From NCBI GenBank assembly GCA_000799755.1, contig JUHI01000006.1, positions 1-64,000 of the forward strand: 64,000 bases of DNA, written 5' to 3'. Each line of letters begins with the position of its first letter. The stretch's first letter is position 1. Of the stretch, positions 43,347 through 53,330 are shown piece by piece. Under the pieces are notes generated by a model that was not told where the DNA came from, made no database searches, and saw only the letters and a program-made list of their open reading frames with translations. The stretch is from Martinezella tropici (GTDB taxonomy: Bacteria > Pseudomonadota > Alphaproteobacteria > Rhizobiales > Rhizobiaceae). Made by a program: the position numbers and the translations under genes.

Positions 43347-44972
43347 ATGTCCGACAACGGTCGGTTCGACTTTATTATCGTTGGAGGCGGCAGTTCGGCA
43401 TGCGTGGTCGCTGCGCGGCTGGTCACCGAAGGCAAGGCACGTGTGCTGCTGCTTGAGCGTGGCCCTGCAAAGGCAAATCCGATCATGCATTTTCCAGCGG
43501 GCTATATGAAGTTCCTGGCAAAGGACACCTATCTTGCGATGCACAAGACCAAGCCCCAGCCTCAGTTGGATGGCCGCGGGCCGATCGTCCCCCAGGGCAA
43601 GGTCCTGGGTGGCGGCAGCACGGTCAATGCCATGGTCTACATGCGAGGGCAGGCGGCTGATTTCGACCGTTGGAACGAGTTGATCTCCCCACCCGGGTCC
43701 AATGACGGCGCCTGGTCCTATCGGGACATGCTTCCCTATTTCAAGGCACAGGAAGACAACGATCACCTCGCCGGCGAATTTCACGGCGTCGGCGGCCCGT
43801 TGAAGATTTCCCATCTCGGCCATACCAGCCCGATGACACGTACCTATGTGAAGACGCTGCAGGGCATGGGCATCCCCTATAATCCCGACTTCAACGGTGC
43901 GCGCCAATTCGGCGTCGGTTTCATGCAGCACACCATCGATTGGAAGACGCATCGCCGCTCGAGCGCCGTCGACGCGTTTCTCGCGCCCGTCATGAACAAT
44001 CCGTTGTTGACGATAGAGACCGGCGCTGTCGTCACCGGCCTGAAGATGGACGGTGATCGGGTCACGGGCGTCGACTATCTGAAGAACGGTCAGTCGCGCT
44101 CGGCATCGGCGGGAATTGACGTCATTCTTGCGGCCGGCGCCTATCAGACGCCGAAGCTCATGATGGTATCAGGCATTGGCCCCGAGGACGAACTCGGCAG
44201 GCACGGGATCAAAACGAAGGTCGCATTGCCGGGCGTCGGCAAAAATCTGCAGGATCACTATGAATGCCCGGTCGTTGCGACGACCAGGGGATCGTTCGGC
44301 TATTACGGGCAGGATCGTGGCTGGCCGATGATCAAAGCGGGATTGCAATATCTCCTGTTCAAGTCAGGTCCGGTTTCGACGACGGGCGTGGAAACCTGTG
44401 CCTTCTACGATCCGGACGGGAACAATGACCAGCCGACGATCCAGATGTTCTGCGTGCCCACCGTCTATCTCGATCGCGATGTCATGGGGACGGAGCCCGG
44501 CGATGGCGTCACGATCAATTCGCTTCTCCTTCGGCCGAAAGCCAGAGGCACCGTTACTCTGACATCTGCCGATCCTCTCGCCGATCCGATCATCGACACC
44601 CAGATTTTTGGTCATCCCGATGACCTGCGCCTGACAATGGCCGGGTTTCGTTTTGCGCGCACCGTCCTGGCGGCGGCCCCGATGCGGGATCTCATCGACA
44701 AGGAGATTTTTCCCGGCGCCGACGTCGTCAGCGAAGAGGCGATCGCGGCACATTGCAAGCGGACGGTCAAGACCGGCTACCATCCGGTCGGAACCTGCAA
44801 GATGGGACGGGACAGCGATCCGGAAGCGGTGCTCGATCTCGACCTGAAGATCCGGGGCACGCGTGGCCTGCGCGTCGTCGATGCCTCCCTGATGCCGACA
44901 ATCGTAAGCGGAAACACCAACGCCGCCGTGCTCGCGGCGGCGGGAAAAGCCGCCGACCTCATTCTTGCATGA
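43347..44972 (+). CDS. GMC-family FAD oxidoreductase in the galactonate operon
   Basis: The 541-residue flavoprotein has the dinucleotide motif [15 protein letters not shown], the GMC signature [16 protein letters not shown], and the C-terminal HPVGTCKMG and [16 protein letters not shown]. The catalytic His is in [12 protein letters not shown] enzymes oxidise primary or secondary alcohols, some of them sugars. Between epimerase and galactonate dehydratase it might oxidise the sugar at C1 or elsewhere, in parallel to the short-chain dehydrogenase. No signal peptide is visible, so it is probably cytoplasmic. Confidence 0.88.
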   Translation: MSDNGRFDFIIVGGGSSACVVAARLVTEGKARVLLLERGPAKANPIMHFPAGYMKFLAKDTYLAMHKTKPQPQLDGRGPIVPQGKVLGGGSTVNAMVYMRGQAADFDRWNELISPPGSNDGAWSYRDMLPYFKAQEDNDHLAGEFHGVGGPLKISHLGHTSPMTRTYVKTLQGMGIPYNPDFNGARQFGVGFMQHTIDWKTHRRSSAVDAFLAPVMNNPLLTIETGAVVTGLKMDGDRVTGVDYLKNGQSRSASAGIDVILAAGAYQTPKLMMVSGIGPEDELGRHGIKTKVALPGVGKNLQDHYECPVVATTRGSFGYYGQDRGWPMIKAGLQYLLFKSGPVSTTGVETCAFYDPDGNNDQPTIQMFCVPTVYLDRDVMGTEPGDGVTINSLLLRPKARGTVTLTSADPLADPIIDTQIFGHPDDLRLTMAGFRFARTVLAAAPMRDLIDKEIFPGADVVSEEAIAAHCKRTVKTGYHPVGTCKMGRDSDPEAVLDLDLKIRGTRGLRVVDASLMPTIVSGNTNAAVLAAAGKAADLILA

Positions 44973-44991
44973 TACGGGATTCGATATCGCG

Positions 44992-46140
44992 ATGAAAATC
45001 ACCAAGCTGACGACCTACATCGTTCCGCCGCGCTGGATGTTCCTGAAGATCGAGACCGACGAAGGCATCACCGGCTGGGGCGAGCCCGTGGTCGAGGGTC
45101 GCGCGCTGACCGTGCAGGCCGCCGTCCACGAGCTGGAAGACTATCTGATCGGCAAGGACCCGTTCCTGATCGAGGACCATTGGACCGTCATGTACCGCGC
45201 CGGCTTCTATCGCGGCGGCGCCATCCACATGTCGGCGCTCGCCGGCATCGACCAGGCGCTCTGGGACATCAAGGGCAAGGCGCTTGGACAGCCGATCCAT
45301 TCGCTGCTCGGCGGCCAGGTGCGCAACAAGATCAAGGTCTATTCCTGGATCGGCGGCGACCGTCCCTCCGACGTCGCCCGTAATGCGCAGGACGTCGTCG
45401 ATCGCGGTTTCAAGGCGCTCAAGATGAATGGAGCCGAAGAGCTTCAGATCGTCGATACCTATGAGAAGGTCGAGGCCATCATTGCCAATGTCGCGGCGGT
45501 GCGAGAGGCCGTCGGGCCGCATGTGGGAATCGGTGCCGATTTCCACGGCCGCGTCCATCGGCCGATGGCCAAGGTTCTCGCCAAGGAGCTCGAGCCCTAC
45601 AAGCTGCTCTTCATCGAGGAGCCGGTATTGTCGGAAAACCGCGAGGCGCTGAAGGAAATCGCCAACCATTGCTCGACGCCGATCGCCTTGGGTGAGCGCC
45701 TCTATTCGCGCTGGGACTTCAAGTCGGTACTGTCGGACGGTTATGTCGACATTCTCCAGCCCGATCTGTCCCATGCCGGCGGCATTACCGAATGCCGCAA
45801 GATCGCGGCCATGGCCGAAGCCTATGACGTGGCGCTCGCCCCGCATTGCCCGCTTGGGCCGATCGCCCTTGCCGCCTGCCTGCAAGTCGATGCCGTCAGC
45901 TACAATGCTTTCATCCAGGAGCAGAGCCTCGGCATCCACTACAACAAGGGCAACGACATCCTCGACTATATCTCCAACAAGGAGGTGTTCCACTATGCCG
46001 ACGGCTTCGTCTCGATCCCGCAGGGTCCGGGCCTCGGCATCGAGGTCGACGAGACCTATGTTATCGAGCGCGCCAAGGAAGGCCATCGCTGGCGCAACCC
46101 CGTCTGGCGCCACGAGGATGGCAGCGTTGCCGAGTGGTAG
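44992..46140 (+). CDS. dgoD: D-galactonate dehydratase
   Basis: From ATG 44992 the protein has 382 residues, the length of E. coli DgoD, and is closely similar to it from end to end ([23 protein letters not shown], final [11 protein letters not shown]). All five known active-site residues fall at identical positions: D183 and H185 (GADFHGR), E209 (LFIEEP), E235 (ALGER) and H285 (LAPHCPLGP). It removes water from D-galactonate to give 2-keto-3-deoxygalactonate. The kinase and aldolase that follow in the De Ley-Doudoroff pathway are not in this window. Confidence 0.96.
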   Translation: MKITKLTTYIVPPRWMFLKIETDEGITGWGEPVVEGRALTVQAAVHELEDYLIGKDPFLIEDHWTVMYRAGFYRGGAIHMSALAGIDQALWDIKGKALGQPIHSLLGGQVRNKIKVYSWIGGDRPSDVARNAQDVVDRGFKALKMNGAEELQIVDTYEKVEAIIANVAAVREAVGPHVGIGADFHGRVHRPMAKVLAKELEPYKLLFIEEPVLSENREALKEIANHCSTPIALGERLYSRWDFKSVLSDGYVDILQPDLSHAGGITECRKIAAMAEAYDVALAPHCPLGPIALAACLQVDAVSYNAFIQEQSLGIHYNKGNDILDYISNKEVFHYADGFVSIPQGPGLGIEVDETYVIERAKEGHRWRNPVWRHEDGSVAEW

Positions 46141-46149
46141 GAGATTGTC

Positions 46150-46926
46150 ATGGTGAACCGTCTTTCCAACAAGCGTATCCTCGTAACCGGCGCGGCGCAG
46201 GGCATCGGCCTTGCGATCGCCAAAGCCTGTGTTGCCGAAGGCGCCAGCCTTCTTCTCATCGATGTTGATGGCGAAAGACTGGCCCGCGAAGCCGAGGCGC
46301 TGAGGACCGGGGGCGCCAAGGTCTGCCATCAGGCCGTCGATATTGTCGACGCAGCGCAGGTCGCATCCGCCGTTCGCCTCGCGGGCGACGAGCTTGGCCC
46401 CCTGAATGCCTTGATCAACAACGCCGGCGTGAATGTCTTTGCCGAGCCGCTGGCGACCTCAGAGGCGGAATGGCAGCGTTGCTTCGACATCAATCTCAAG
46501 GGCGCGTGGAACTGCTGCAAGGCGGTCCTCCCCGGTCTCATCGAGCAAGGCGGCGGCGCCATTCTCAACATCGCCTCGACCCATGCGTTCACCATCATTC
46601 CCCACACATTTCCCTATCCGCTTGCCAAGCATGCCCTGCTCGGCATGACGAAATCGCTTGGCCTCGAATACGCGGCCAAGGGCGTCAGGGTGAACGCGCT
46701 TGCACCAGGCTATGTCGCAACACAGAAAGTCATCGACTACTGGAACAGCTTTCCCGATCCGGAGGCCGCAAAGGCGGAAACGATGAGGTTGCATCCCGGC
46801 GGGCGCATTGCGTCGCCGGAGGAGATCGCGCTTGCCGCCGTCTTCATGATTTCCGACGAATGCCCGTTCATGAATGCCACCTGCCTGACGATCGACGGCG
46901 GATTGAGCGTGCAGCAACATCCCTGA
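46150..46926 (+). CDS. Short-chain dehydrogenase/reductase, probably a sugar dehydrogenase
   Basis: The 258-residue enzyme has the cofactor motif TGAAQGIGLAIAK (about 13-25), NNAGVN, the catalytic Ser in ILNIASTHAF and the Y-x3-K pair in YPLAKHALLG. An acidic residue after the second strand (LIDVDG) suggests NAD rather than NADP. It lies nine bases after dgoD. A galactose-1-dehydrogenase or a polyol/deoxy-sugar-acid dehydrogenase role is plausible. A perfect 24-bp palindrome ends the operon. Confidence 0.88.
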   Translation: MVNRLSNKRILVTGAAQGIGLAIAKACVAEGASLLLIDVDGERLAREAEALRTGGAKVCHQAVDIVDAAQVASAVRLAGDELGPLNALINNAGVNVFAEPLATSEAEWQRCFDINLKGAWNCCKAVLPGLIEQGGGAILNIASTHAFTIIPHTFPYPLAKHALLGMTKSLGLEYAAKGVRVNALAPGYVATQKVIDYWNSFPDPEAAKAETMRLHPGGRIASPEEIALAAVFMISDECPFMNATCLTIDGGLSVQQHP

Positions 46927-46994
46927 ACAGCCAGCTTGGTCCAATCCTGTGGTTGGGTACGCGCTACTGACTGCTGCCGGAGCCGACCACGACT

Positions 46995-47018
46995 GAAGCC
47001 GGAGCGCGCTCCGGCTTC
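46995..47018. terminator. Strong bidirectional terminator-like hairpin
   Basis: A perfect 24-bp palindrome (arm GAAGCCGGAGCG) lies between the plus-strand galactonate operon and the minus-strand LacI gene. It can fold as a very stable GC-rich stem on both transcripts. A short weak T-rich stretch follows on the plus strand. Confidence 0.7.
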
Positions 47019-47056
47019 CCATCATTCACATTCGCTGTCAGATTACGATGCGCCTC

Positions 47057-48082
47057 TTAACGTGGTGGAGCAATCGAACCGCGTCGGATCAACTGGCACT
47101 CCATTTTCAACCGCACCGGCTGCTTTTTAGGCTGCGCCACCTTTTCCATAAGCTCGGCGACCGCCCAACGACCCATCTCCTCATGCGGCAGCTTCAATGT
47201 TGTAAGAGGCGGCAGGATTTTTCGGGCGAGGCTTTCATCGTCAAAGCCGACGACGGAAATATCGTCGGGGATTTTCAGCCCGCGCATTCTGATCGCATCA
47301 TAAGCACCCATCGCCACGCGGTCGGAAAAGCAGAACACCGCCGTCGGCGGCGACGGCAGATCGAGAAGCTGCAACATTTTTTTCCGACCGAGATCGAGCG
47401 ACCAGGCTTCCGAAAGGATTAATTCCGGATCGACGGCGATATCGTAGGTCGTCAGCGCCTGGCGATAACCGCTCAGGCGGTCCCGAGCCGCCTCCAGTCT
47501 CTGTCTGCCTGCATCGATCATGGCGATGCGGCGATGGCCGGCCTTGATCAAGGCCTCTGTTGCCGCATAGCCACCGGCATGATCGCCCGGAATGATTGAC
47601 GAGAACTCGGCGCGCTGCTGGTGGCAGTTCAGCAGGACGGTCGGATGGTTGCCGAGCTTCGAGGGTAGCACGGGCACGAGCTGGGTAATGAGCGTCGCGT
47701 AGATTACGCCGACAATCTGGCGCCGTCCGAGATAATCCAGGATGGATTCAGCAAATTCGATCTGTCCGCCGGTGACGACGGTAAGAGCCGCCAGCCCCTG
47801 CTCTTCCGCAGCGCTTCGAACGCCCTCGATCAGTGGCGCGGCATGCTGCGAGGCCATGAGATCATCGATCAGGAGCACGATGATCCCACCGATCGGATCG
47901 TTGGCCGGCACGGTCTTCTGGTAGCCAAGTTCCTCGGCGACCGCCAACACCCGCTCGCGTACCTTCTCCGAAACTCTCTTGCCGGGTGCCTCATTCAACA
48001 CCAGGGAAACCGTCGCATGCGAGACGCCGACCTGCGAGGCGATATCGGACATGGTCGGTCGTTTCGTCGTCTTGTCGTTCAC
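47057..48082 (-). CDS. LacI-family regulator of the GH2/CUT1 operon
   Basis: The 341-residue protein has the LacI helix-turn-helix at about 9-55 (TMSDIASQVGVSHATVSLVLNEAPG, with the hinge KVRERVLAVAEELGYQ) and a periplasmic-binding-like effector domain. It diverges from the GH2 glycosidase gene across a 156-base gap packed with palindromes. It is most likely a repressor relieved by the imported glycoside or its product. Confidence 0.92.
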   Translation of the reverse strand: MNDKTTKRPTMSDIASQVGVSHATVSLVLNEAPGKRVSEKVRERVLAVAEELGYQKTVPANDPIGGIIVLLIDDLMASQHAAPLIEGVRSAAEEQGLAALTVVTGGQIEFAESILDYLGRRQIVGVIYATLITQLVPVLPSKLGNHPTVLLNCHQQRAEFSSIIPGDHAGGYAATEALIKAGHRRIAMIDAGRQRLEAARDRLSGYRQALTTYDIAVDPELILSEAWSLDLGRKKMLQLLDLPSPPTAVFCFSDRVAMGAYDAIRMRGLKIPDDISVVGFDDESLARKILPPLTTLKLPHEEMGRWAVAELMEKVAQPKKQPVRLKMECQLIRRGSIAPPR

Positions 48083-48164
48083 TCAGTTTCTTTCTCGGAC
48101 TCAAGGGTAGCCAGCACGCACGTTAGAAAATCTGACGGACAATGTGAAGCTGCGGCCCTTGCGG

Positions 48165-48203
48165 AAGTTATGTTTATAAGTTACGAAACTTATATGTAAC
48201 TTA
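48165..48203. promoter_or_regulatory. Overlapping palindromes, probable LacI-family operators
   Basis: TATAAGTT-ACGA-AACTTATA (48175-48194) is a perfect 8-bp-arm dyad. AAGTTA occurs at 48165-48170 and 48179-48184, and its complement TAACTT at 48198-48203. GTTAC (48181-48185 area) and GTAAC (48196-48200) form a second, overlapping dyad. The cluster sits about 40 bases before the glycosidase start. Confidence 0.6.
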
Positions 48204-48238
48204 CTTTGTGACTTAATCCAACCAGAAAGCTTGCGGCT

Positions 48239-50980
48239 ATGACCATCGCTTCCCGCCGTTTCGCCGACACTCATTCCGGGCCGCGTGCGCGCCTGTCTCT
48301 CGACGGAACCTGGGACTTTCAGCTGGAAGGAAAAACCCCGACGACGATTGCCGTGCCCGCCCCCTGGCAAGCGCATTTTCCGGATCTGCGGGCAGCAGCC
48401 GGTGTCGCAACCTATTCCCGCGGCTTCACTGTGCCGCAGGAGTGGCTCAGCCGTCAGGTTATCGTGCATTTCGGCGCCGTGAACTATTTCGCTGAAGTCT
48501 CGATCAACGGCCGCGCTCTCGGTTCTCACGAAGGCGGCTTTCTGCCGTTTGAATTTGTCATTCCCGCCGATCTGCTCACCGGCGAATTACGCCTGGAGGT
48601 GAAGGTTACGCTGCCGAGCGCCGATGCCCGGGCCTTCCCGGATTTTCCGTTCGACGAGATCCCGCACGGCAAGCAGAGCTGGTACGGAATGCTTGGCGGC
48701 ATCTGGCAATCGGTCTGGCTCGAATGCCGCAGCGAGGCGCATATCGCCCATCAGGCTATTCGCGCCGATCTCGCAACGGGGGACGTCGCCATCGATGTCG
48801 AACTGGCGGCAGCTTTTACCGGTGCCTTGAAGATCACGCTTCTCGATCGCAATGGTGCGGTGGCAGCTTCGACCGAACTTGCCCTCAACGATGAGGCTCG
48901 GACCTCGGCAAGGCTCAAAGTCGCCAATGTGGAGGCATGGTCGCTCGACGAGCCCGCGCTGTATCGGGCCGTTGCCGAGCTGTCCGAGGGTGGCGCCGTT
49001 ATCGATGCCGCTGAGCAGAATTTCGGCTTTCGCACCTTCGAGGCAAGGGATGGAAAGTTCTTCCTGAACGGGCAGCCATTCTACATGCGCGGCGCGCTGG
49101 ACCAGGATTATTATCCCGAAGGCATCTACACACCACCGTCTCTGGAGTTTCTGGAGGACCAGGCACGCAAGGCAAAGGAACTCGGCCTCAACCTCCTGCG
49201 CTGCCACATCAAGGTTCCCGATCCGCGCTACCATGATGTGGCGGACCGGTTCGGCCTGCTGGTCTGGACGGAAATTCCGAATATCCAGACCTTCACCGAA
49301 AAGTCGGCGAAGCGCCTGCTCGATACGATGGAAGGCATCCTGCGGCGCGACGGCAACCATCCCTCCATCGTGATCTGGACGATCATCAACGAGGATTGGG
49401 GAACACGCCTTGTCGAAAGCGCCGACCAGCGGGCCTGGCTGGAAAACGCCTATCACTGGCTGAAGAAGAAGGACCCGACGCGGCTGGTCGTTGACAATTC
49501 CGCCTGCATTCCGAACTTCCATGTCGTCTCCGACATCGACGACTACCACTATTACGCCTCGGTTCCGGAAATGGCGCGCGAGTGGACTGACTGGGTATCG
49601 TCTTTCGCCGCGCGGCCGGACTGGTCCTATTCGCCGAACGGCGATGCGAAGCGGCGCGGCGACGAGCCGCTCGTCGTCTCCGAATTCGGTGTCTGGGGCC
49701 TGCCGCATCCCGAAAAACTCAAGAAGGACGGCAAGGAACCATTCTGGTTCATCAATGGCCTTGAATGGGATAGCGACGGCGCGACCTATCCGCATGGGGT
49801 CGAGCAGCGCTTCCGCACCTATCAGTTCGATAAGGTCTTTCCGTCCTTTAGCTCCTTCATCGAAGATGCGCAGTGGCATCAGTTCAATGCCCTCAAGTTC
49901 GAAATCGAGGAGATGCGCCGCCATGCCTCGATCCAGGGCTATGTCATCACCGAGCTGACCGATCTGCACTGGGAAGCGAATGGCCTGATGGACATGCAGC
50001 GCAATACGCGCGCCTATCACCACCGTTTCCACGAGATCAATACCGATGTCGTCATCGTCCCACGCATGCAGCGCTATGCGGTCTGGGCAGGCGACACGGC
50101 GAGCGTGGAACTCGAAATCTCGACCGGCGGCAAGGCGCTCCCAGCGGCCGAACTGAGCTGGAGCATCGATGGTGCGACCGCCGGAAGAATGGCGATCCCG
50201 GCTGCCAACGCAACATCGGTGCATCATCTGCCGGCACTCTCTCTGTCCTTTGAGCCGGTCATGGCCGGCAGACAGATCAGCATTCAGTTTACGCTGAGCG
50301 CTGGCGGCCAGGAGATTGCGCGCAACAGCCTCGACGTCAGCGTCTACCATCGCCGCTCCAAGCCGACGCTTTCCGTGTTCTCGGCGGAACCCGAAATCGC
50401 AGAATATCTGACCGTGCTCGGCTATGCGATTGTCGAAGCAGACAAAGCGGATGTGCGGGTTGCATCTTCCCTGAACCAGGCCGATATCGACTCCATGGAG
50501 CATGGCGCCCATTATGTGTCGCTCGCCGATGCGCCGCCGCTGCCGTTCGGCAACCTGCGCAACGACCAGCCGAACTGGAATTACCCGACCGGCGGCGACC
50601 GTGGGCAATCCATGCCACAGATGCGTGTCACCGAACGCAACGGCACCATCTGGAAAGGCAATTGGGTGACCGGCTTCAGCTGGCTGAAACGCTCGGGAAA
50701 ATTCGAGCGCCTGCCGGGCGGCCCATTGACCGACCTCTCGTTCGTCGGCGTCAACCCGAACCGCGTCATCACCGGCTTTCGGCCGATCCATTTCGATGGC
50801 CTGGTCCACGCAGGCACAATGGTCGGTTGGGTCCACAAGCCATGTGCAACGATTGCCGAACGGCAGGTCGGCGCTGGTCGGATCGTCGCCACGACCTTCG
50901 GCCTGATGCGCGAGCCGGCTGGTGTCGATCCGGTGGCGGCAACTCTGCTTGATTGCATCATCGAGACGGCAGCGGAATAG
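48239..50980 (+). CDS. Glycoside hydrolase family 2 enzyme (beta-galactosidase/beta-glucuronidase type)
   Basis: The 913-residue enzyme has the family 2 order: an N-terminal jelly-roll sugar-binding domain (about 10-175, with GTWDFQLEGK), an immunoglobulin-like domain (about 180-275), then the catalytic barrel (about 276-600). The acid/base is E385 (IINEDWG) and the likely nucleophile E482 (VVSEFGVWG). About 300 further residues form C-terminal beta domains. There is no signal peptide, so it acts in the cytoplasm on an imported glycoside. Downstream importer genes and the galactonate operon next door suggest a beta-galactoside, but other beta-linkages are possible. Confidence 0.9.
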   Translation: MTIASRRFADTHSGPRARLSLDGTWDFQLEGKTPTTIAVPAPWQAHFPDLRAAAGVATYSRGFTVPQEWLSRQVIVHFGAVNYFAEVSINGRALGSHEGGFLPFEFVIPADLLTGELRLEVKVTLPSADARAFPDFPFDEIPHGKQSWYGMLGGIWQSVWLECRSEAHIAHQAIRADLATGDVAIDVELAAAFTGALKITLLDRNGAVAASTELALNDEARTSARLKVANVEAWSLDEPALYRAVAELSEGGAVIDAAEQNFGFRTFEARDGKFFLNGQPFYMRGALDQDYYPEGIYTPPSLEFLEDQARKAKELGLNLLRCHIKVPDPRYHDVADRFGLLVWTEIPNIQTFTEKSAKRLLDTMEGILRRDGNHPSIVIWTIINEDWGTRLVESADQRAWLENAYHWLKKKDPTRLVVDNSACIPNFHVVSDIDDYHYYASVPEMAREWTDWVSSFAARPDWSYSPNGDAKRRGDEPLVVSEFGVWGLPHPEKLKKDGKEPFWFINGLEWDSDGATYPHGVEQRFRTYQFDKVFPSFSSFIEDAQWHQFNALKFEIEEMRRHASIQGYVITELTDLHWEANGLMDMQRNTRAYHHRFHEINTDVVIVPRMQRYAVWAGDTASVELEISTGGKALPAAELSWSIDGATAGRMAIPAANATSVHHLPALSLSFEPVMAGRQISIQFTLSAGGQEIARNSLDVSVYHRRSKPTLSVFSAEPEIAEYLTVLGYAIVEADKADVRVASSLNQADIDSMEHGAHYVSLADAPPLPFGNLRNDQPNWNYPTGGDRGQSMPQMRVTERNGTIWKGNWVTGFSWLKRSGKFERLPGGPLTDLSFVGVNPNRVITGFRPIHFDGLVHAGTMVGWVHKPCATIAERQVGAGRIVATTFGLMREPAGVDPVAATLLDCIIETAAE

Positions 50981-51111
50981 GCAGTGGCGCGATAGCTACG
51001 ACTGTTAGCGGCAAGGGATATCACGCGGCTCGTTGGCTGCGGCGCAGGGCATAAGGCCACCACGTAACGGGCGGCCCGGGAGGAAAACAAAAAAAGCCTG
51101 GAGGAGAGAGA

Positions 51112-52371
51112 ATGCGTAATCTGTTGAGAACATCAATTGCGGCACTAGCCCTCATGACTGCCTTTCCGGCATTCGCGGTCGAAAATGTCGTCTGGTGGGA
51201 CTTTCTGTCCGGAGGCGATGGCGTGCGCATGAAGGCGCTCATCCAGCGCTTCAACGATGAGCACAAAGACAAGATCCAGATCACGGGCACGACGCTCGAA
51301 TGGGGTATCCCCTACTACACCAAGCTACAGACATCCGCAGCCGTCGGCCAGGGACCTGATATCGCCACCTACCACCTGTCGCGTCTGGCAGGCGCGGTCG
51401 CGGCCAAGACCATCTCGCCGATCGATCCGAAGGAACTCGAGGCCGTCGGACTGAAGGACAGTGACTATCCGCCGAACGCAATCGCGGCCTCGACGGTCGA
51501 TAATGTGCGCTATGCCGTCCCCTTCGACGTGCACGGAGAAGTGCTCTACTACAACAAGACTATACTGAAAGAGCTGGGCGCATTGGGCACCGACGGCAAG
51601 CCGACGGGCATCGACACCCTGGAAGGCTGGCGCGCGGTACTAGCCAAGGTCAAGGACGCGGGCAAGAACGGCGTCGTCATCTCCTCGTCCAACGGCGACC
51701 TGCGCGATATCTACACCCTGTTCGGCCAGCAGGGCGGTCAGCTGACCACAGACGGCAAATTCCTGCAGGGCGATAATTTCGACAAGATGGAGAAAGCCTA
51801 CAACGAAGTCACCGATTGGGTGAAGCAAGGCTGGGCGCAGCCCTATATCGACACAGAAACCATCACCCCCACCTTCATCGCCGGACAGTCCGCGTTCTTT
51901 CTGAACGGCAATTGGGAACTGCCGACCATGGAAACGGAGGTCGCCAAGGGCAACGGCTTCGATTATGGCATGGTCAACATTCCGGCCTGGATGGGTAAGC
52001 CAGCCAACTGGTCGGACTCGCATTCCTTCGTGATCCCCAACAATGTCGGCAAGACCATAACCCCGGAAAAGCGCGCCGCGGTTCTCGAGGTCATCCGGTG
52101 GATGAATGTGAACTCGTTGGAATGGGCCGCTGCCGGTCACATCCCGGCCTATCTGCCGGTTAGCACCTCGACCGCCTACAAGGCGCTCAAGCCGCAGGCG
52201 GATTATGCCGCCATGGCGCTCAACGCCTTCTACATGCCGAAGACGCCATTGACGGGTGCGGCCTCGAAATTCGACGACGACTGGCAGAACATGGCCTCCG
52301 GCCCGCTCAACGGCGACGGCGATGTGAAGGAAACGCTCGAGAAGTTTCGCGATCATATGAACTCTCAGTGA
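51112..52371 (+). CDS. Extracellular solute-binding protein, family 1 (CUT1 importer)
   Basis: The 419-residue protein has a signal peptide of about 22 residues (ending PAFAVE) and a maltose-binding-type mature chain. ATG 51112 is preceded by an excellent GGAGGAGAG. It would bind an oligosaccharide or glycoside and pass it to the two permeases. It lies 131 bases after the GH2 gene and is probably in the same LacI-controlled unit. A short hairpin follows its stop. Confidence 0.9.
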   Translation: MRNLLRTSIAALALMTAFPAFAVENVVWWDFLSGGDGVRMKALIQRFNDEHKDKIQITGTTLEWGIPYYTKLQTSAAVGQGPDIATYHLSRLAGAVAAKTISPIDPKELEAVGLKDSDYPPNAIAASTVDNVRYAVPFDVHGEVLYYNKTILKELGALGTDGKPTGIDTLEGWRAVLAKVKDAGKNGVVISSSNGDLRDIYTLFGQQGGQLTTDGKFLQGDNFDKMEKAYNEVTDWVKQGWAQPYIDTETITPTFIAGQSAFFLNGNWELPTMETEVAKGNGFDYGMVNIPAWMGKPANWSDSHSFVIPNNVGKTITPEKRAAVLEVIRWMNVNSLEWAAAGHIPAYLPVSTSTAYKALKPQADYAAMALNAFYMPKTPLTGAASKFDDDWQNMASGPLNGDGDVKETLEKFRDHMNSQ

Positions 52372-52393
52372 CGTTTTCTTCAGCAGCCCCGAG

Positions 52394-52413
52394 GCTCCTC
52401 CCTGCCCCGGAGC
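52394..52413 (+). terminator. Short intercistronic hairpin after the CUT1 binding-protein gene
   Basis: GCTCC and GGAGC pair around ten bases in the 65-base gap before the first permease gene. It is weaker than the hairpins behind the other binding-protein genes but occupies the same place. Confidence 0.4.
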
Positions 52414-52436
52414 TGCGCTAATCAGAGAGGTGACGG

Positions 52437-53330
52437 ATGGCCGCAGTCAGCAACAGGAAACAGGACAATCTGGTTGCCGCGCTACTGGTCGCCCCGGCGG
52501 TCATCGCGTTTCTGGTGATCTTCGCCTACCCGACATGGCGGATGGTGGCGATGAGCCTGACCAATGCGCCGCTGATTGGCCCCGGCGAATGGGTTGGCTT
52601 CGACAATTACACACGCCAGCTCTCCTCCCCCCAATTTCAGAGGGCGCTTCTGAACACGCTCTATTTCATCGTCCTGACCGTCGTGCCCGGCACGTTTCTC
52701 GCGCTGTTCATCGCGATGGGCATCAACCGCCTGAGCGGGCGCATACAGATGCTGGTGCTCGCGTGCTTTTTCCTGCCCTCTATCCTGCCGGTTTCGGTGG
52801 TGACGCAGATCTGGACCTGGATCGCGAACATGCAATACGGCGTCATCCAGACTGTCATCGGGCTGTTTACGGGCGGCCGGCCGCTTCCGGTGCTGCGGTC
52901 GCCAAACTATTTTATGCTATCCGTTGCCATCGTCACGATCTGGTGGACTATCGGCTTCAACATTCTTCTGTTCCTTGCGGCGCTGCGCAGCATCTCGCCT
53001 GACGTCTACGAAGCGGCCGCGCTCGACAATGCCAACCGCTGGCGGGTGTTTTCGAGAATAACCTGGCCGCTGATCTGGCCTGTCACGGCGCTGGTTCTGA
53101 CGCTGCAGCTGATTGCGCAGTTCAAGATCTTCGCGCAGCCCTACCTGCTCGGCTATTTCGCCCATACACCGGCGGATGCGCAGTCCGTGGTCATGAGTGT
53201 CATCTACGATCTGGCCTTCAAGCAGAACAAGGGTGGCGAGGGTGCAGCCGTCGCGACCATCCTGTTCGTCATCATTCTCATCGCCTCGGTCCTCCAATAT
53301 CAATTCCTGCGGGCGCGAGGCGAAAAATGA
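52437..53330 (+). CDS. CUT1 ABC permease (MalF/UgpA type)
   Basis: The 297-residue membrane protein has six likely spans and the EAA loop YEAAALDNANRWRVFSRITWP. The start codon is ATG 52437 with GAGAGG upstream. Its stop overlaps the next permease start (ATGA at 53327-53330). It forms half of the glycoside channel. Confidence 0.92.
   Translation: MAAVSNRKQDNLVAALLVAPAVIAFLVIFAYPTWRMVAMSLTNAPLIGPGEWVGFDNYTRQLSSPQFQRALLNTLYFIVLTVVPGTFLALFIAMGINRLSGRIQMLVLACFFLPSILPVSVVTQIWTWIANMQYGVIQTVIGLFTGGRPLPVLRSPNYFMLSVAIVTIWWTIGFNILLFLAALRSISPDVYEAAALDNANRWRVFSRITWPLIWPVTALVLTLQLIAQFKIFAQPYLLGYFAHTPADAQSVVMSVIYDLAFKQNKGGEGAAVATILFVIILIASVLQYQFLRARGEK

Noticed and set aside
48587..50836. Long minus-strand open frame inside the GH2 gene
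   Set aside because: It lies wholly opposite a gene with clear family 2 domains and catalytic residues, and shows no protein family pattern.
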